The notes under the pieces are model-generated. The model saw nothing but the letters and a program-made list of their open reading frames with translations. It ran no database searches and had not been told where the DNA came from. 64,000 bases of DNA from Streptomyces sp. CB00316. Lineage in GTDB: Bacteria > Actinomycetota > Actinomycetes > Streptomycetales > Streptomycetaceae. The translations under genes were made by a program, and so were the position numbers. Below are positions 9,529 through 17,551 of the stretch, one piece after another (position 1 is the stretch's first letter; each line of letters opens with the position of its first letter). The stretch covers positions 124,001 to 188,000 of the forward strand of contig NZ_LIXI01000010.1 in the NCBI RefSeq assembly GCF_001905595.1, written 5' to 3'.

Positions 9529-10566
9529 TCAGACCTGGTCGACCGACGTGACCCGCTCGTCGTCCCGTACGGGTCCCGGCGGCGTCCCGTCACCGAACGG
9601 GCGGCCGCCGAGCTGTTCGCGGTGGTGCGGGGTGGTCCAGCCGGAGAGGTCGGGGCCGAGGGGGACGATGCCGGTCGGGTTGATGCCCGTGTGCACCTGG
9701 TAGTAATGGCGCTTGATGTGGTCGAAGTCGACCGTGTCCCCGAACCCGGGGGTCTGGTAGAGGTCGCGGACGTACGCCCACAGGACGGGGTCCTCGGTGA
9801 TCTTCGTACGGTTGCACTTGAAGTGTCCGTGGTAGACCGCGTCGAAGCGGACCAGGGTGGTGAAGAGCCGGATGTCGGCCTCGGTGATGGTGTCGCCGAC
9901 CAGGTAGCGCCGGTCCGCGAGGCGGGCGGAGACCTGGTCGAGGCGGGCGAAGAGGGCCTCGTACGCCTCGTCGTACTCCTGCTGACTGCTGGCGAACCCG
10001 GCCTTGTAGACCCCGTTGTTGATGTCCCGGTAGATGCCCTCCATGACCTCGTCGATCTCCGCGCGCAGCGGCTCGGGGTAGAGGTCGGGGGCGCCGGGGC
10101 GGTGCAGGCCGGTCCACTCGGTGGCGAGGTCCAGGGTGATCTGCTGGAAGTCGTTGGTGACCAGCTGCCCGCTCGGTACGTCGACGATCGCGGGCACACT
10201 GACGCCGCCGGGGTAGTCGTGCTCCCGGGCGTCGTACGCCTCGCTCAGATAGCGGATGCCGAGCACCGGGTCCTTGCCGCCGGCGTCCAGGGTGAAGCGC
10301 CAACTGCGGTCGTCCTGGAGGGGGTCGGTGACGGCCAGGGAGAGGGCGTCCTCCAGGCCGAGGAGGCGCCGGGAGACCAGGGCGCGGCTGGCCCAGGGGC
10401 AGGCCCGGCTGACGGCGAGCCGGTAGCGGCCCGGTTCGACGGGCCAGCCGTCCTGACCGTCGGCGGTGATGCGGTCGGCGAAGTGGCTGCGGGACCGCTT
10501 GAACGGCTTGTGGCCGTAGGAGGTGTTGCCGTCGCTCCCGGCGCTCTTTCCGGATGTGTCGCTCAT
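9529..10566 (-). CDS. Glutathionyl-hydroquinone reductase-like protein (ECM4/YqjG family)
   Basis: 345 residues, about family length. The thioredoxin-fold N-domain contains CPWAS with the catalytic Cys56. The order TSYGHKPFKRSRSHFADRI, ACPWASRALVSRRLLGLEDALSLAV, then the all-helical GST C-domain (GVYKAGFASSQQEYDEAYEALF, ITEADIRLFTTLVRFDAVYHGHFKCN) is diagnostic. Known members remove glutathione from S-glutathionyl-hydroquinones. Actinomycetes use mycothiol instead of glutathione, so the physiological thiol here is uncertain. The start codon overlaps the stop of the MFS pump gene by 4 bp (ATGA), so the two are translationally coupled. Confidence 0.92.
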   Translation of the reverse strand: MSDTSGKSAGSDGNTSYGHKPFKRSRSHFADRITADGQDGWPVEPGRYRLAVSRACPWASRALVSRRLLGLEDALSLAVTDPLQDDRSWRFTLDAGGKDPVLGIRYLSEAYDAREHDYPGGVSVPAIVDVPSGQLVTNDFQQITLDLATEWTGLHRPGAPDLYPEPLRAEIDEVMEGIYRDINNGVYKAGFASSQQEYDEAYEALFARLDQVSARLADRRYLVGDTITEADIRLFTTLVRFDAVYHGHFKCNRTKITEDPVLWAYVRDLYQTPGFGDTVDFDHIKRHYYQVHTGINPTGIVPLGPDLSGWTTPHHREQLGGRPFGDGTPPGPVRDDERVTSVDQV

Positions 10567-12059
10567 GCCGCGCTCCTCGTCGGATCGGTGCGTTCTTTCC
10601 GTTCACGTCGTCTGCCCCGCCGGTCGGCTCCGACATCGGCCAGCGCCACGATCAGCGCGGCCAGCACGAAGGCGACCGAGACGATCAGGCCGTGGTCGTA
10701 CGCGTCGGCCCAGCCCTCCGTGCCGACCTGGGCGAAGAACACCGCGCCCACGGCGGCGATCCCCACCGCGGAGCCGACCCGTTGACCGGTCTGGAGGGTA
10801 CCTCCGGCGCTACCGGCCCGGGGTACGGGGACCTCGGCCAGGGTCAGCGTCTGGTTGGGGGCGATCACCAGCCCGCTGCCGAGGCCGGCGAGGAGCAGCG
10901 GCGCGGCCATCGCCCAGCCCGCGCCGCCGCCCGGGACCCAGTGGACCGCGAGCGCGGTGCCCGCGAGGCCGAGGGCGACCATCGTGAGTCCGACCGCCAC
11001 CAGCGGGCGGCCGAACCGCCCGACGAGCCGGCCGCCGATCGACGCCGCGGCCCCGGAGCCGAGGGCGAAGGGGGTGACGGCGAGCCCGGCCTGGAGGGCG
11101 GAGTAGTCGAGGCCGGACTGGAGGTAGAGGGTCGTGACGAAGAAGATCGAGGTGAACCCGGCGAAGTAGAGCAGGATCAGCAGGCACCCCAGCCAGTAGG
11201 AGCGCAGTCGGAACAGCGAGAGGTCCAGCACGGGGTGGGTCGGCCCGCCCGTGCATCGCGCCTCCCAGGCGACGAAGGCGCCGAGCAGGGCGGCGGCGAG
11301 GACGACCAGGAGCCACTTGCCGTTGCCGGGCCACTGCTGGGCCTGGACGAAGGGCAGCAGCAGGGCCAGGACCCCGGCCCCCAGGAGCAGGACGCCCACC
11401 GGGTCCAGGTCGCGCGGGCGGACCCGGCCGGCGGAGGGGGTGTCCGGGAGGAGGCGGTGGGCCAGCAGGAGGCAGACGGCGCCGAGCGGGAGGTTGACGT
11501 AGAAGACCCAGCGCCAGCCGTGGTCGGGGCCCGCCGCCTGGATGAGCAGACCGCCGAGCAGCGGGCCCACGGCGGTCGAGATCCCGACGACCGTGCCGAA
11601 CATGCCGAAGGCGCGGCCGCGCTCGCGCCCGGAGAACATCTGCTGGATCAGCGCGGAGATCTGCGGCGAGATCAGGCCACCCGCGACGCCCTGGACCAGT
11701 CGGGCGATGACCAGCCACATGCTGGACTGGGCGGCTCCGCAGGCGGCGGAGGCCAGGGTGAACAGGGCGAGTCCGGCCATGAAGACGACCCGGCGGCCGC
11801 GCGCGTCGCCGAGGCGCCCGGCCGGGATCAGGAAGAGGCCGAAGGCGAGGGCGTAGCCGGAGAGCACCCATTGGAGGTCGGACTCGGCAGTGTTCAGCCC
11901 TTCCCTGATGGACGGGAGGGCCACGTTGACGATGGAGACGTCCAGCAGGGTCATGAACCCCGCCACCAGGCACACCGCCAGCGCTTTCCAGCGCCGAGGG
12001 TCGGGGCCGGGGTCGGCGTCCCGTCCGCCCGGGCCGGGACGCGCCGCGCTCTCTGCCAT
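10563..12059 (-). CDS. MFS drug:H+ antiporter, DHA2 (14-TM) family
   Basis: 498 residues from ATG 12059, with TAAGGTG about 7 bp upstream. About 14 transmembrane segments are visible. TM1 ends LDVSIVNVALPSI, the DHA2 motif D1. Motif A follows TM2 (GRLGDARGRRVVF) and motif C is in TM5 (GTVVGISTAVGPLLGGLL). EmrB/QacA-type pumps expel amphipathic and aromatic drugs. It is the first gene of a two-gene operon with the hydroquinone-reductase-like protein, suggesting shared handling of quinones or aromatic toxicants. No regulator is adjacent, although the divergent VOC gene lies 89 bp away. Confidence 0.93.
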   Translation of the reverse strand: MAESAARPGPGGRDADPGPDPRRWKALAVCLVAGFMTLLDVSIVNVALPSIREGLNTAESDLQWVLSGYALAFGLFLIPAGRLGDARGRRVVFMAGLALFTLASAACGAAQSSMWLVIARLVQGVAGGLISPQISALIQQMFSGRERGRAFGMFGTVVGISTAVGPLLGGLLIQAAGPDHGWRWVFYVNLPLGAVCLLLAHRLLPDTPSAGRVRPRDLDPVGVLLLGAGVLALLLPFVQAQQWPGNGKWLLVVLAAALLGAFVAWEARCTGGPTHPVLDLSLFRLRSYWLGCLLILLYFAGFTSIFFVTTLYLQSGLDYSALQAGLAVTPFALGSGAAASIGGRLVGRFGRPLVAVGLTMVALGLAGTALAVHWVPGGGAGWAMAAPLLLAGLGSGLVIAPNQTLTLAEVPVPRAGSAGGTLQTGQRVGSAVGIAAVGAVFFAQVGTEGWADAYDHGLIVSVAFVLAALIVALADVGADRRGRRRERKERTDPTRSAA

Positions 12060-12148
12060 GGTTCGCACCTTAGGTCGGGCCGGGTCTTTCCTCATCCGGA
12101 CATCCGGTGCACGGCGTGTCCGGGGTGACCGGGGGTACCTGTTCCCGC

Positions 12149-12544
12149 ATGACTGTGGAGAAAACGAGCGTCCTCGTCCTCGACTGTGCCGAACCCATGG
12201 AGCTGGCCGAGTTCTACGCCGGTCTGCTCGCGGCGGACATACGGATCGGCTCCGACCCCGATTTCGTGGAGATCGTCGGCAACGACGGCGTCCGGCTGGC
12301 GATCCGCCGCGACCACGGCTACGCACCACCGAGCTGGCCCCGCCCGGAGGACTCCCAACAGGCCCATCTGCGGATCCTGGTGAGCAGCGACGACATCGAC
12401 GAGGCCGAGCGCGAGGCGATCTCGCTCGGGGCCCGGCCCGTCGACACCGGTGACAGCAACAGCGGTCCGCGCGATGTCCGGGTGTACGGGGATCCGGCGG
12501 GCCACTCGTTCTCGCTGGCGGTGTACCCGCTGCCGCAGGGCTGA
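12149..12544 (+). CDS. VOC/glyoxalase-superfamily protein
   Basis: 131 residues from ATG 12149. It shows one vicinal-oxygen-chelate unit: SVLVLDCAEPMELAEFYAGLL, then DFVEIVGNDGVRLAIRRD, ending in DPAGHSFSLAVYPLPQG. The terminal DPxGH motif is the usual end of the second beta-alpha-beta-beta-beta module. The protein is the size of the 'glyoxalase-like' subgroup, many of which have no known reaction; bleomycin-type binding is another option. It is divergent from the MFS operon, so it may share its control region. Confidence 0.82.
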   Translation: MTVEKTSVLVLDCAEPMELAEFYAGLLAADIRIGSDPDFVEIVGNDGVRLAIRRDHGYAPPSWPRPEDSQQAHLRILVSSDDIDEAEREAISLGARPVDTGDSNSGPRDVRVYGDPAGHSFSLAVYPLPQG

Positions 12545-12562
12545 TCAACGGCGAGAGACCCA

Positions 12563-12585
12563 GGGGCTCTTAGGGGCCCCTTTTC
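12563..12585 (+). terminator. Weak hairpin with T-run after the VOC gene
   Basis: GGGGC (12563-12567) can pair with GCCCC (12576-12580) over an 8-nt loop, followed by TTTTCTCTT. It is 20 bp past the VOC stop. The stem is short, but the T-run is unusual in this GC-rich DNA. Confidence 0.45.
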
Positions 12586-12701
12586 TCTTGGCCTCAACAG
12601 ACAGGAGAGTTTCCCCACACTGTTGCGTCAATTGGAAGGAAGCTTTACTTTCAGTTCTGCCGCCATGGCGTCTCCCACCCCCACCCGAAGGGAGCACCAC
12701 C

Positions 12702-13781
12702 ATGTACCAGCGCACCACTTCTCCCACCGAGCCGACCCCCACGGCCGGCCGGCGCAGATTCACCCGCAAGGCCCTGATCGCCGCGTCCGCGCTCGGCGTG
12801 GTCACCGCACTCCTGGCCCCCGTCCGGGCGGGGGCCGCACCGGCCCCCGCCGCCCCCACCGCCGCGACCCCGCTCGCGGCCAACGGCCAGCTCTCCGTCT
12901 GCGGTCGGCAGCTCTGTAACGCCTCGGGCCAGGCCGTCGCCCTGAACGGCATGAGCACCCACGGCACCCAGTGGTACGCCCAGTGCGTCACCGACGGGTC
13001 GCTCAACGCCCTGGCCACCGACTGGCGCGCCGACGTGCTGCGCGTCTCCACCTACGTACAGGAGGGCGGGTACGAGACCGACCCGGCCGGATTCACCGCC
13101 CGGGCACAGAAGTTCATCGACGCGGCACACGCGCGCGGCATGTACGCGGTCATCGACTGGCACATGCTCACGCCGGGCGACCCGAACGCGAACCTCGCGC
13201 GGGCCAAGACCTTCTTCACCGCGATGGCGAAGAAGTACAAGGACCACCCGGGCGTGCTCTACGAGATCGCCAACGAGCCCTCGGGGGTGAGCTGGTCGGC
13301 CATCAAGTCGTACTCCGAGCAGATCATCCCGGTGATCCGGGCGCAGGACCCCGACGCGGTTGTCCTGGTCGGGACGCGCGCCTGGTCCTCGTTCGGGGTC
13401 TCGGAGGGCTCGAACGAGTCGGAGGTCGTGAACAACCCGGTCCGCGCCTCGAACATCATGTACACCTTCCACTTCTACGCGTCGTCGCACCGTGAGGCGT
13501 ACCTCAGCGCCCTGGATCGGGCCTCCGACAAACTCCCGGTCTTCGTAACGGAGTTCGGGACGCAGAACTACGCGGGCGAGGGCGCCAACGACTTCACGAT
13601 GTCGCAGCGCTACCTCGACCTGATGAAGCGCAAGAAGATCTCCTGGACCAACTGGAACTACTCCGACGACCACCGCTCCGGTGCCGTCTTCAAGACCGGC
13701 ACCTGCAACGGCTCCAACTGGACCGGGACCGGGGTCCTGAAGGAGGCCGGGGTCTGGATCCGCGAGCGCATCCGCCAGTGA
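12702..13781 (+). CDS. Secreted GH5 family cellulase (endo-beta-1,4-glucanase)
   Basis: 359 residues from ATG 12702, with AGGGAG upstream. The N-terminus has a twin-arginine signal (GRRRFTRKALIAASALGVVTAL) and an Ala-rich cleavage zone near residue 45-50, so it is probably Tat-exported. The catalytic TIM barrel follows directly, without a carbohydrate-binding module. It carries the GH5 signatures LNGMSTHGTQWY, VIDWHM, the acid/base Glu192 in YEIANEP and the nucleophile Glu284 in VFVTEFGTQ. Its closest plan is GH5 subfamily 2 endoglucanases such as CelA-type enzymes. A stretch GGAGAGTTTCC at about 12603-12613 lies upstream; no CebR-type 14-mer (TGGGAGCGCTCCCA) was found. Confidence 0.95.
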   Translation: MYQRTTSPTEPTPTAGRRRFTRKALIAASALGVVTALLAPVRAGAAPAPAAPTAATPLAANGQLSVCGRQLCNASGQAVALNGMSTHGTQWYAQCVTDGSLNALATDWRADVLRVSTYVQEGGYETDPAGFTARAQKFIDAAHARGMYAVIDWHMLTPGDPNANLARAKTFFTAMAKKYKDHPGVLYEIANEPSGVSWSAIKSYSEQIIPVIRAQDPDAVVLVGTRAWSSFGVSEGSNESEVVNNPVRASNIMYTFHFYASSHREAYLSALDRASDKLPVFVTEFGTQNYAGEGANDFTMSQRYLDLMKRKKISWTNWNYSDDHRSGAVFKTGTCNGSNWTGTGVLKEAGVWIRERIRQ

Positions 13782-14193
13782 CCCCGACCGGCCTCCTCGG
13801 CGGTCACGCAGAACGGCGGCGCGACGAGGCGCCGTCGGTGACCGCCGGGGAGTGACCGGCGTCGCGCGCCATGGCTGCCGCTCTCGGTGACGGCTCGGGC
13901 GTCGAGGACGACGACCCGGTCCGCGCGGGCGGTGGTGGCCGGGCGGTGGTCGACGACGCCGAACCGTTGACCGCATGGTGGACGGCCGTCTCACGGGGGC
14001 GTCTGGCCCGGACATTGCCGCACGTGACGGGCGCGTGGCGGGCGCGCGACGAGCCCGTACGAGGGGCCGTGCGAGGCGTGGCAGCCTGTCCTCCATGGGG
14101 GTGACGCCGGGAATTAACCGGTGATGCCTTGTCATGCCCCGTTCTACGCGCATAGTTTTTGGCTCTTACCACCAAGCTTGAGGGGCACCTCCC
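13782..14193. other. 412-bp intergenic region before the nuclease gene
   Basis: This lies between the cellulase stop and the secreted nuclease start. A 77-codon plus-strand frame (13871-14104) lacks a ribosome-binding site and has no recognisable sequence, so I do not call it. The only supported element is the promoter-like motif at 14129-14156. Confidence 0.4.
14129..14156 (+). promoter_or_regulatory. Promoter-like motif shared with the amidase gene
   Basis: TTGTCA (14129-14134) and CATAGT (14151-14156) are separated by 16 bp, 37 bp before the nuclease GTG. The extended text TTGTCATGCCC recurs exactly upstream of the secreted amidase at 21425-21435, again followed about 17-18 bp later by TAG. 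Confidence 0.55.
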
Positions 14194-16602
14194 GTGCAGA
14201 TATCCAGATCCGGTTCCGTCCTGCTGACCGGCGCCGTCGCCGTCGCGCTCGCGGTGACCGCCCTGCCCGCCGCCCAGGCGGCCCCGTCCGCCACCGCGGT
14301 GATCTCCGAGGTGTACGGCGGCGGGGGCAACTCCGGCGCGACGCTGACCCGGGACTTCGTCGAGCTGGCCAACGCCGGCTCCACGCCGTTCGAGGTCGCC
14401 GGCTTCAGCGTCCAGTACCTGCCGGGCGCTCCGTCGGCCGGTTCGCAGTGGCAGGTCTCCGCGCTCACCGGGGCGATCGCCCCCGGCGGCCGCTACCTGG
14501 TCGCCCAGGCCGCGGGCACCGGCGGCACCGTCGCCCTGCCCACCCCGGACGCCACCGGCACCATCGCCATGGCCGCCGGAAGCGGCACCGTGGCCCTGGT
14601 CTCGGGCACCACGCCGCTCACCTGCAAAACGGCGGCGGACTGCGCGGCCGAGCCCCGCATCGTGGACCTGGTCGGCTACGGTTCCGCGGTCGTCCGGGAG
14701 GGCAGCGGCCCGGCCCCCACCGCCTCGGCCACCGCCTCCGTCTCCCGGACCGCCTCGCTCACCGACACCGACGACAACGCCGCCGACCTCTCCGCCGGCG
14801 CCCCGACCCCCGTCAACGCGGCGGGCGAGACGTCCGGCGGCGGCCAGGAGCCGGAGGAGCCCGGCCCGACCGAGCCCGGCCCCGTACGGATCCACGACAT
14901 CCAGGGCACCACCCGTATCTCCCCGCTCGCCGGCACGGCGGTCACCGGCGTGCCGGGCACCGTCACCGGCGTACGGACCACGGGTTCGCGCGGCTTCTGG
15001 ATCCAGGACACCGCGCCCGACCAGGACGTGCGGACCAGCGAGGGCCTGTTCGTCTACACCGGCTCCGCAGCACCGGCCGTCAAGGTCGGCGACGCGGTCC
15101 TGGTGAGCGGCAAGGTGGCCGAGTACTACCCGGGCACCAGCACCCAGTCGATCACCCAGCTCACCGCGCCGCGCACCACCGTCCTCTCCTCCGGCAACGC
15201 GCTGCCCGCGCCGGTCGTCCTCGACGCCCGCTCGGTGCCCGGCCGTTACGTGCCCTCGGCGGGCGGCGGCGCCACCGACGCGCTGCCCCTGGAGCCGAAG
15301 CGCTACGCCCTGGACCTGTACGAGGCCCTGGAGGGCGCCCGGGTCGAGATCGCCGACACCCGGGTGACCGGGGCGACGACCGCGTACGACGAGATCTGGG
15401 TGACGGTCAAGCCGAAGGAGAACCCGACCCGGCGCGGCGGCACGCTCTACGCCTCGTACACGGACCAGAACACCGGCCGCCTCAAGGTGATGTCGCTGGA
15501 CCCGGCGCAGCCGATCCCCACGGCGAACGTGGGTGACGTGCTGAAGGGCCGCACCACCGGTGTGCTCGACTACGCCTCCTACGGCGGCTACAACGTGCAG
15601 GCCACCGAGCTGGGCACGCACGTCGACAAGAAGCTGGGGCGCGAGGTGACCCGCAAGCAGAAGAGGAACGAGCTCGCGGTCGCCACGTACAACGTGGAGA
15701 ACCTGGACGCGGCCGACCCGCAGGACAAGTTCGACACGCTGGCCGAGGGCGTCGCGACGAACCTCTCCTCCCCCGACATCGTCTCGCTGGAGGAGATCCA
15801 GGACGACAACGGGCCGGTCAACGACGGCACCGTGGGCTCCGAGGCGACGCTGAAGCGGTTCACGGACGCGATCGTCGCCAAGGGCGGCCCGCGCTACGCC
15901 TGGCGCTACATCGCCCCCGAGAACAACAAGGACGGCGGCGAGCCCGGCGGCAACATCCGCAACGTCTTCCTCTACAACGCCGAGCGGGTCTCCTTCGCCG
16001 ACCGGTCGGGCGGCGACGCCACCACTCCGGTCCAGGCGGTGAAGACCCGCAAGGGCGTCGAGCTCTCCGCCTCGCCCGGCCGGATCAACCCGGCGAGCCC
16101 GGCGTGGGAGGCAAGCCGCAAGCCTCTGGTGGGCGAGTTCACCTTCCGGGGCAAGCCGGTCTTCGTCATCGGCAACCACTTCGGCTCCAAGGGTGGCGAC
16201 CAGCCGCTGCACGGCCGCTTCCAGGAGCCGAACCGCTCCTCGGAGACCAAGCGGATCCAGCAGGCCGCCGAGGTGAACACCTTCGTCACCTCCCTGCTGA
16301 AGGCGGACAAGTCGGCGCAGGTGGTGGCGCTCGGGGACTTCAACGACTTCGAGTTCTCCCCGACGTTCACGGCGCTGACCCAGGGCAAGGTGCTCAAGCC
16401 TCTGATCACGACGCTGCACCCCTCGGAGCGGTACAGCTACGTCTTCGACGGCAACTCACAGACGCTGGACCACATCCTGACGAGCCCGGCGGTCCGGCGC
16501 TTCGACTACGACGTGGTGCACATCAACGCGGAGTTCGCCGACCAGGCGAGCGACCACGACCCGCAGGTGGTGCGGATCAAGGTCGGCGGCTCCGGGCACT
16601 GA
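14194..16602 (+). CDS. ExeM/NucH-type extracellular endonuclease with lamin-tail domain
   Basis: 802 residues from GTG 14194. A Sec signal peptide ends around AQA (about residue 29). It is followed by a lamin-tail-like beta domain (about 30-130, ISEVYGGGGNSGATLTRDFVELAN). A Pro/Glu/Gly linker near 220-235 leads to an OB-fold segment (RIHDIQGTTRISPL...GVVTGVRTTGSRGFWIQD type). The C-terminal endonuclease/exonuclease/phosphatase domain begins at TYNVENLD (about 500) and contains LEEIQDD, NHFGSKGGD, LGDFNDFEF, LDHILTS and ASDHDPQV, the complete Mg-dependent catalytic set. ExeM-family enzymes degrade extracellular DNA. It is monocistronic, with a strong bidirectional hairpin downstream. Confidence 0.93.
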   Translation: MQISRSGSVLLTGAVAVALAVTALPAAQAAPSATAVISEVYGGGGNSGATLTRDFVELANAGSTPFEVAGFSVQYLPGAPSAGSQWQVSALTGAIAPGGRYLVAQAAGTGGTVALPTPDATGTIAMAAGSGTVALVSGTTPLTCKTAADCAAEPRIVDLVGYGSAVVREGSGPAPTASATASVSRTASLTDTDDNAADLSAGAPTPVNAAGETSGGGQEPEEPGPTEPGPVRIHDIQGTTRISPLAGTAVTGVPGTVTGVRTTGSRGFWIQDTAPDQDVRTSEGLFVYTGSAAPAVKVGDAVLVSGKVAEYYPGTSTQSITQLTAPRTTVLSSGNALPAPVVLDARSVPGRYVPSAGGGATDALPLEPKRYALDLYEALEGARVEIADTRVTGATTAYDEIWVTVKPKENPTRRGGTLYASYTDQNTGRLKVMSLDPAQPIPTANVGDVLKGRTTGVLDYASYGGYNVQATELGTHVDKKLGREVTRKQKRNELAVATYNVENLDAADPQDKFDTLAEGVATNLSSPDIVSLEEIQDDNGPVNDGTVGSEATLKRFTDAIVAKGGPRYAWRYIAPENNKDGGEPGGNIRNVFLYNAERVSFADRSGGDATTPVQAVKTRKGVELSASPGRINPASPAWEASRKPLVGEFTFRGKPVFVIGNHFGSKGGDQPLHGRFQEPNRSSETKRIQQAAEVNTFVTSLLKADKSAQVVALGDFNDFEFSPTFTALTQGKVLKPLITTLHPSERYSYVFDGNSQTLDHILTSPAVRRFDYDVVHINAEFADQASDHDPQVVRIKVGGSGH

Positions 16603-16616
16603 GCCCCAGGCGCCCG

Positions 16617-16646
16617 GGCGGGCCGGACCCTCAGGTCCGGCCCGCC
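16617..16646. terminator. Bidirectional hairpin between convergent nuclease and hydrolase genes
   Basis: 13-bp perfect arms (16617-16629 and 16634-16646) enclose a CTCA loop. The right arm lies within the last codons, and the loop within the stop codon, of the minus-strand hydrolase, so one hairpin can serve both genes. Confidence 0.8.
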
Positions 16647-17530
16647 GGGGCACCCGCCTGACGCGGCAGGCTGACGGGGGCGCTCGCGGGCGGCCCCTCC
16701 AGGAAGAACCGTGACACCAGGTCCGCCACCTCGACGGCCCGTTCCAGGACCACCCAGTGGTCGGACTCCGGAACCGTCAGGAACCGGCTGCCCTCGATGG
16801 TCGCCGCGAACTCCCGCTGCCGCTCCGGCGAGGTCACCGTGTCGTGCTCCCCGGCGAACACCAGGGCCTGGACGCCACTCAGCCCGCCGGAGAAGTCCGG
16901 CCGGTCGGCCAGCGCCCGGTAGAGCGAGTTGGTCGCGTGCGGCGAGTGGGTGAGAGCGTGCAGGAACGAGCGGCGTACGTAGCGGCGGGCCAACTCCCGC
17001 CGATGCACGATACGTTCCGGGTCCAGGCACATCAGCGCGTCCGCGGCCATCGCCGCGAAGCCCTCGCGGTCCCCGCCCGCCAGCACCTCCCGCGCCCGCT
17101 CCCAGCGCTCCACCTGGGCCTGGTCGATATGGACCGGTACGCCGCCGAGGGCGAGCCGGGCCACCCGCTCGGGATGGCGCCGGGCGAAGCCGAAGGCGAT
17201 GGCGGTGCCGTAGGAGAAGCCGAAGAGGTTCAGCCGGGGGGCGCCGAGGTCGTCGGCGATCCGGAGCACGGCCCGGCGCAGGATGTCGGCGCTGGGGCCG
17301 GGCGGCAGGGGGTCGGCGGATCCCATGCCGGGCAGGTCGGCGGTGACCACGTCGGTGGCCGGGCCGAGGTGGTCGTCCATCTGGGGCCAGCCGTACATGC
17401 CCTGGAGGGCGCCGCCGAGGACGAGCGCGGGTTCGGTGAGGGGGGCGCCGCCGGCGGAGGCGTGCGGCAGGACGCGGTAGCCGTAACGCACGCCGTCCAC
17501 CGACAGCGTCCGGATGATCTCCTCGGGCAT
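16631..17530 (-). CDS. Alpha/beta hydrolase, third gene of the ACP-KAS operon
   Basis: 299 residues. It is a canonical alpha/beta-hydrolase fold: nucleophile Ser106 in GFSYG, Asp230 in FAGEHDTVT, His258 in ESDHWV, and oxyanion-side LGGALQGMYGW and DLPGMG. The start is 21 bp after the ketosynthase stop, with AAGGGAG-like sequence in the gap, so it is the distal gene of a three-gene operon. In that setting it may act as a thioesterase releasing an acyl product from the ACP, as stand-alone hydrolases of this fold do. That role is inference. The C-terminal 20 residues are low-complexity. Confidence 0.88.
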   Translation of the reverse strand: MPEEIIRTLSVDGVRYGYRVLPHASAGGAPLTEPALVLGGALQGMYGWPQMDDHLGPATDVVTADLPGMGSADPLPPGPSADILRRAVLRIADDLGAPRLNLFGFSYGTAIAFGFARRHPERVARLALGGVPVHIDQAQVERWERAREVLAGGDREGFAAMAADALMCLDPERIVHRRELARRYVRRSFLHALTHSPHATNSLYRALADRPDFSGGLSGVQALVFAGEHDTVTSPERQREFAATIEGSRFLTVPESDHWVVLERAVEVADLVSRFFLEGPPASAPVSLPRQAGAPAGRT

Positions 17531-17551
17531 CGTTCCCCGACTCCCTTCCGT

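Noticed and set aside
13804..16419. 871-codon minus-strand frame opposite the nuclease
   Set aside because: Low-complexity Gly/Val/Arg shadow of the ExeM-like gene.
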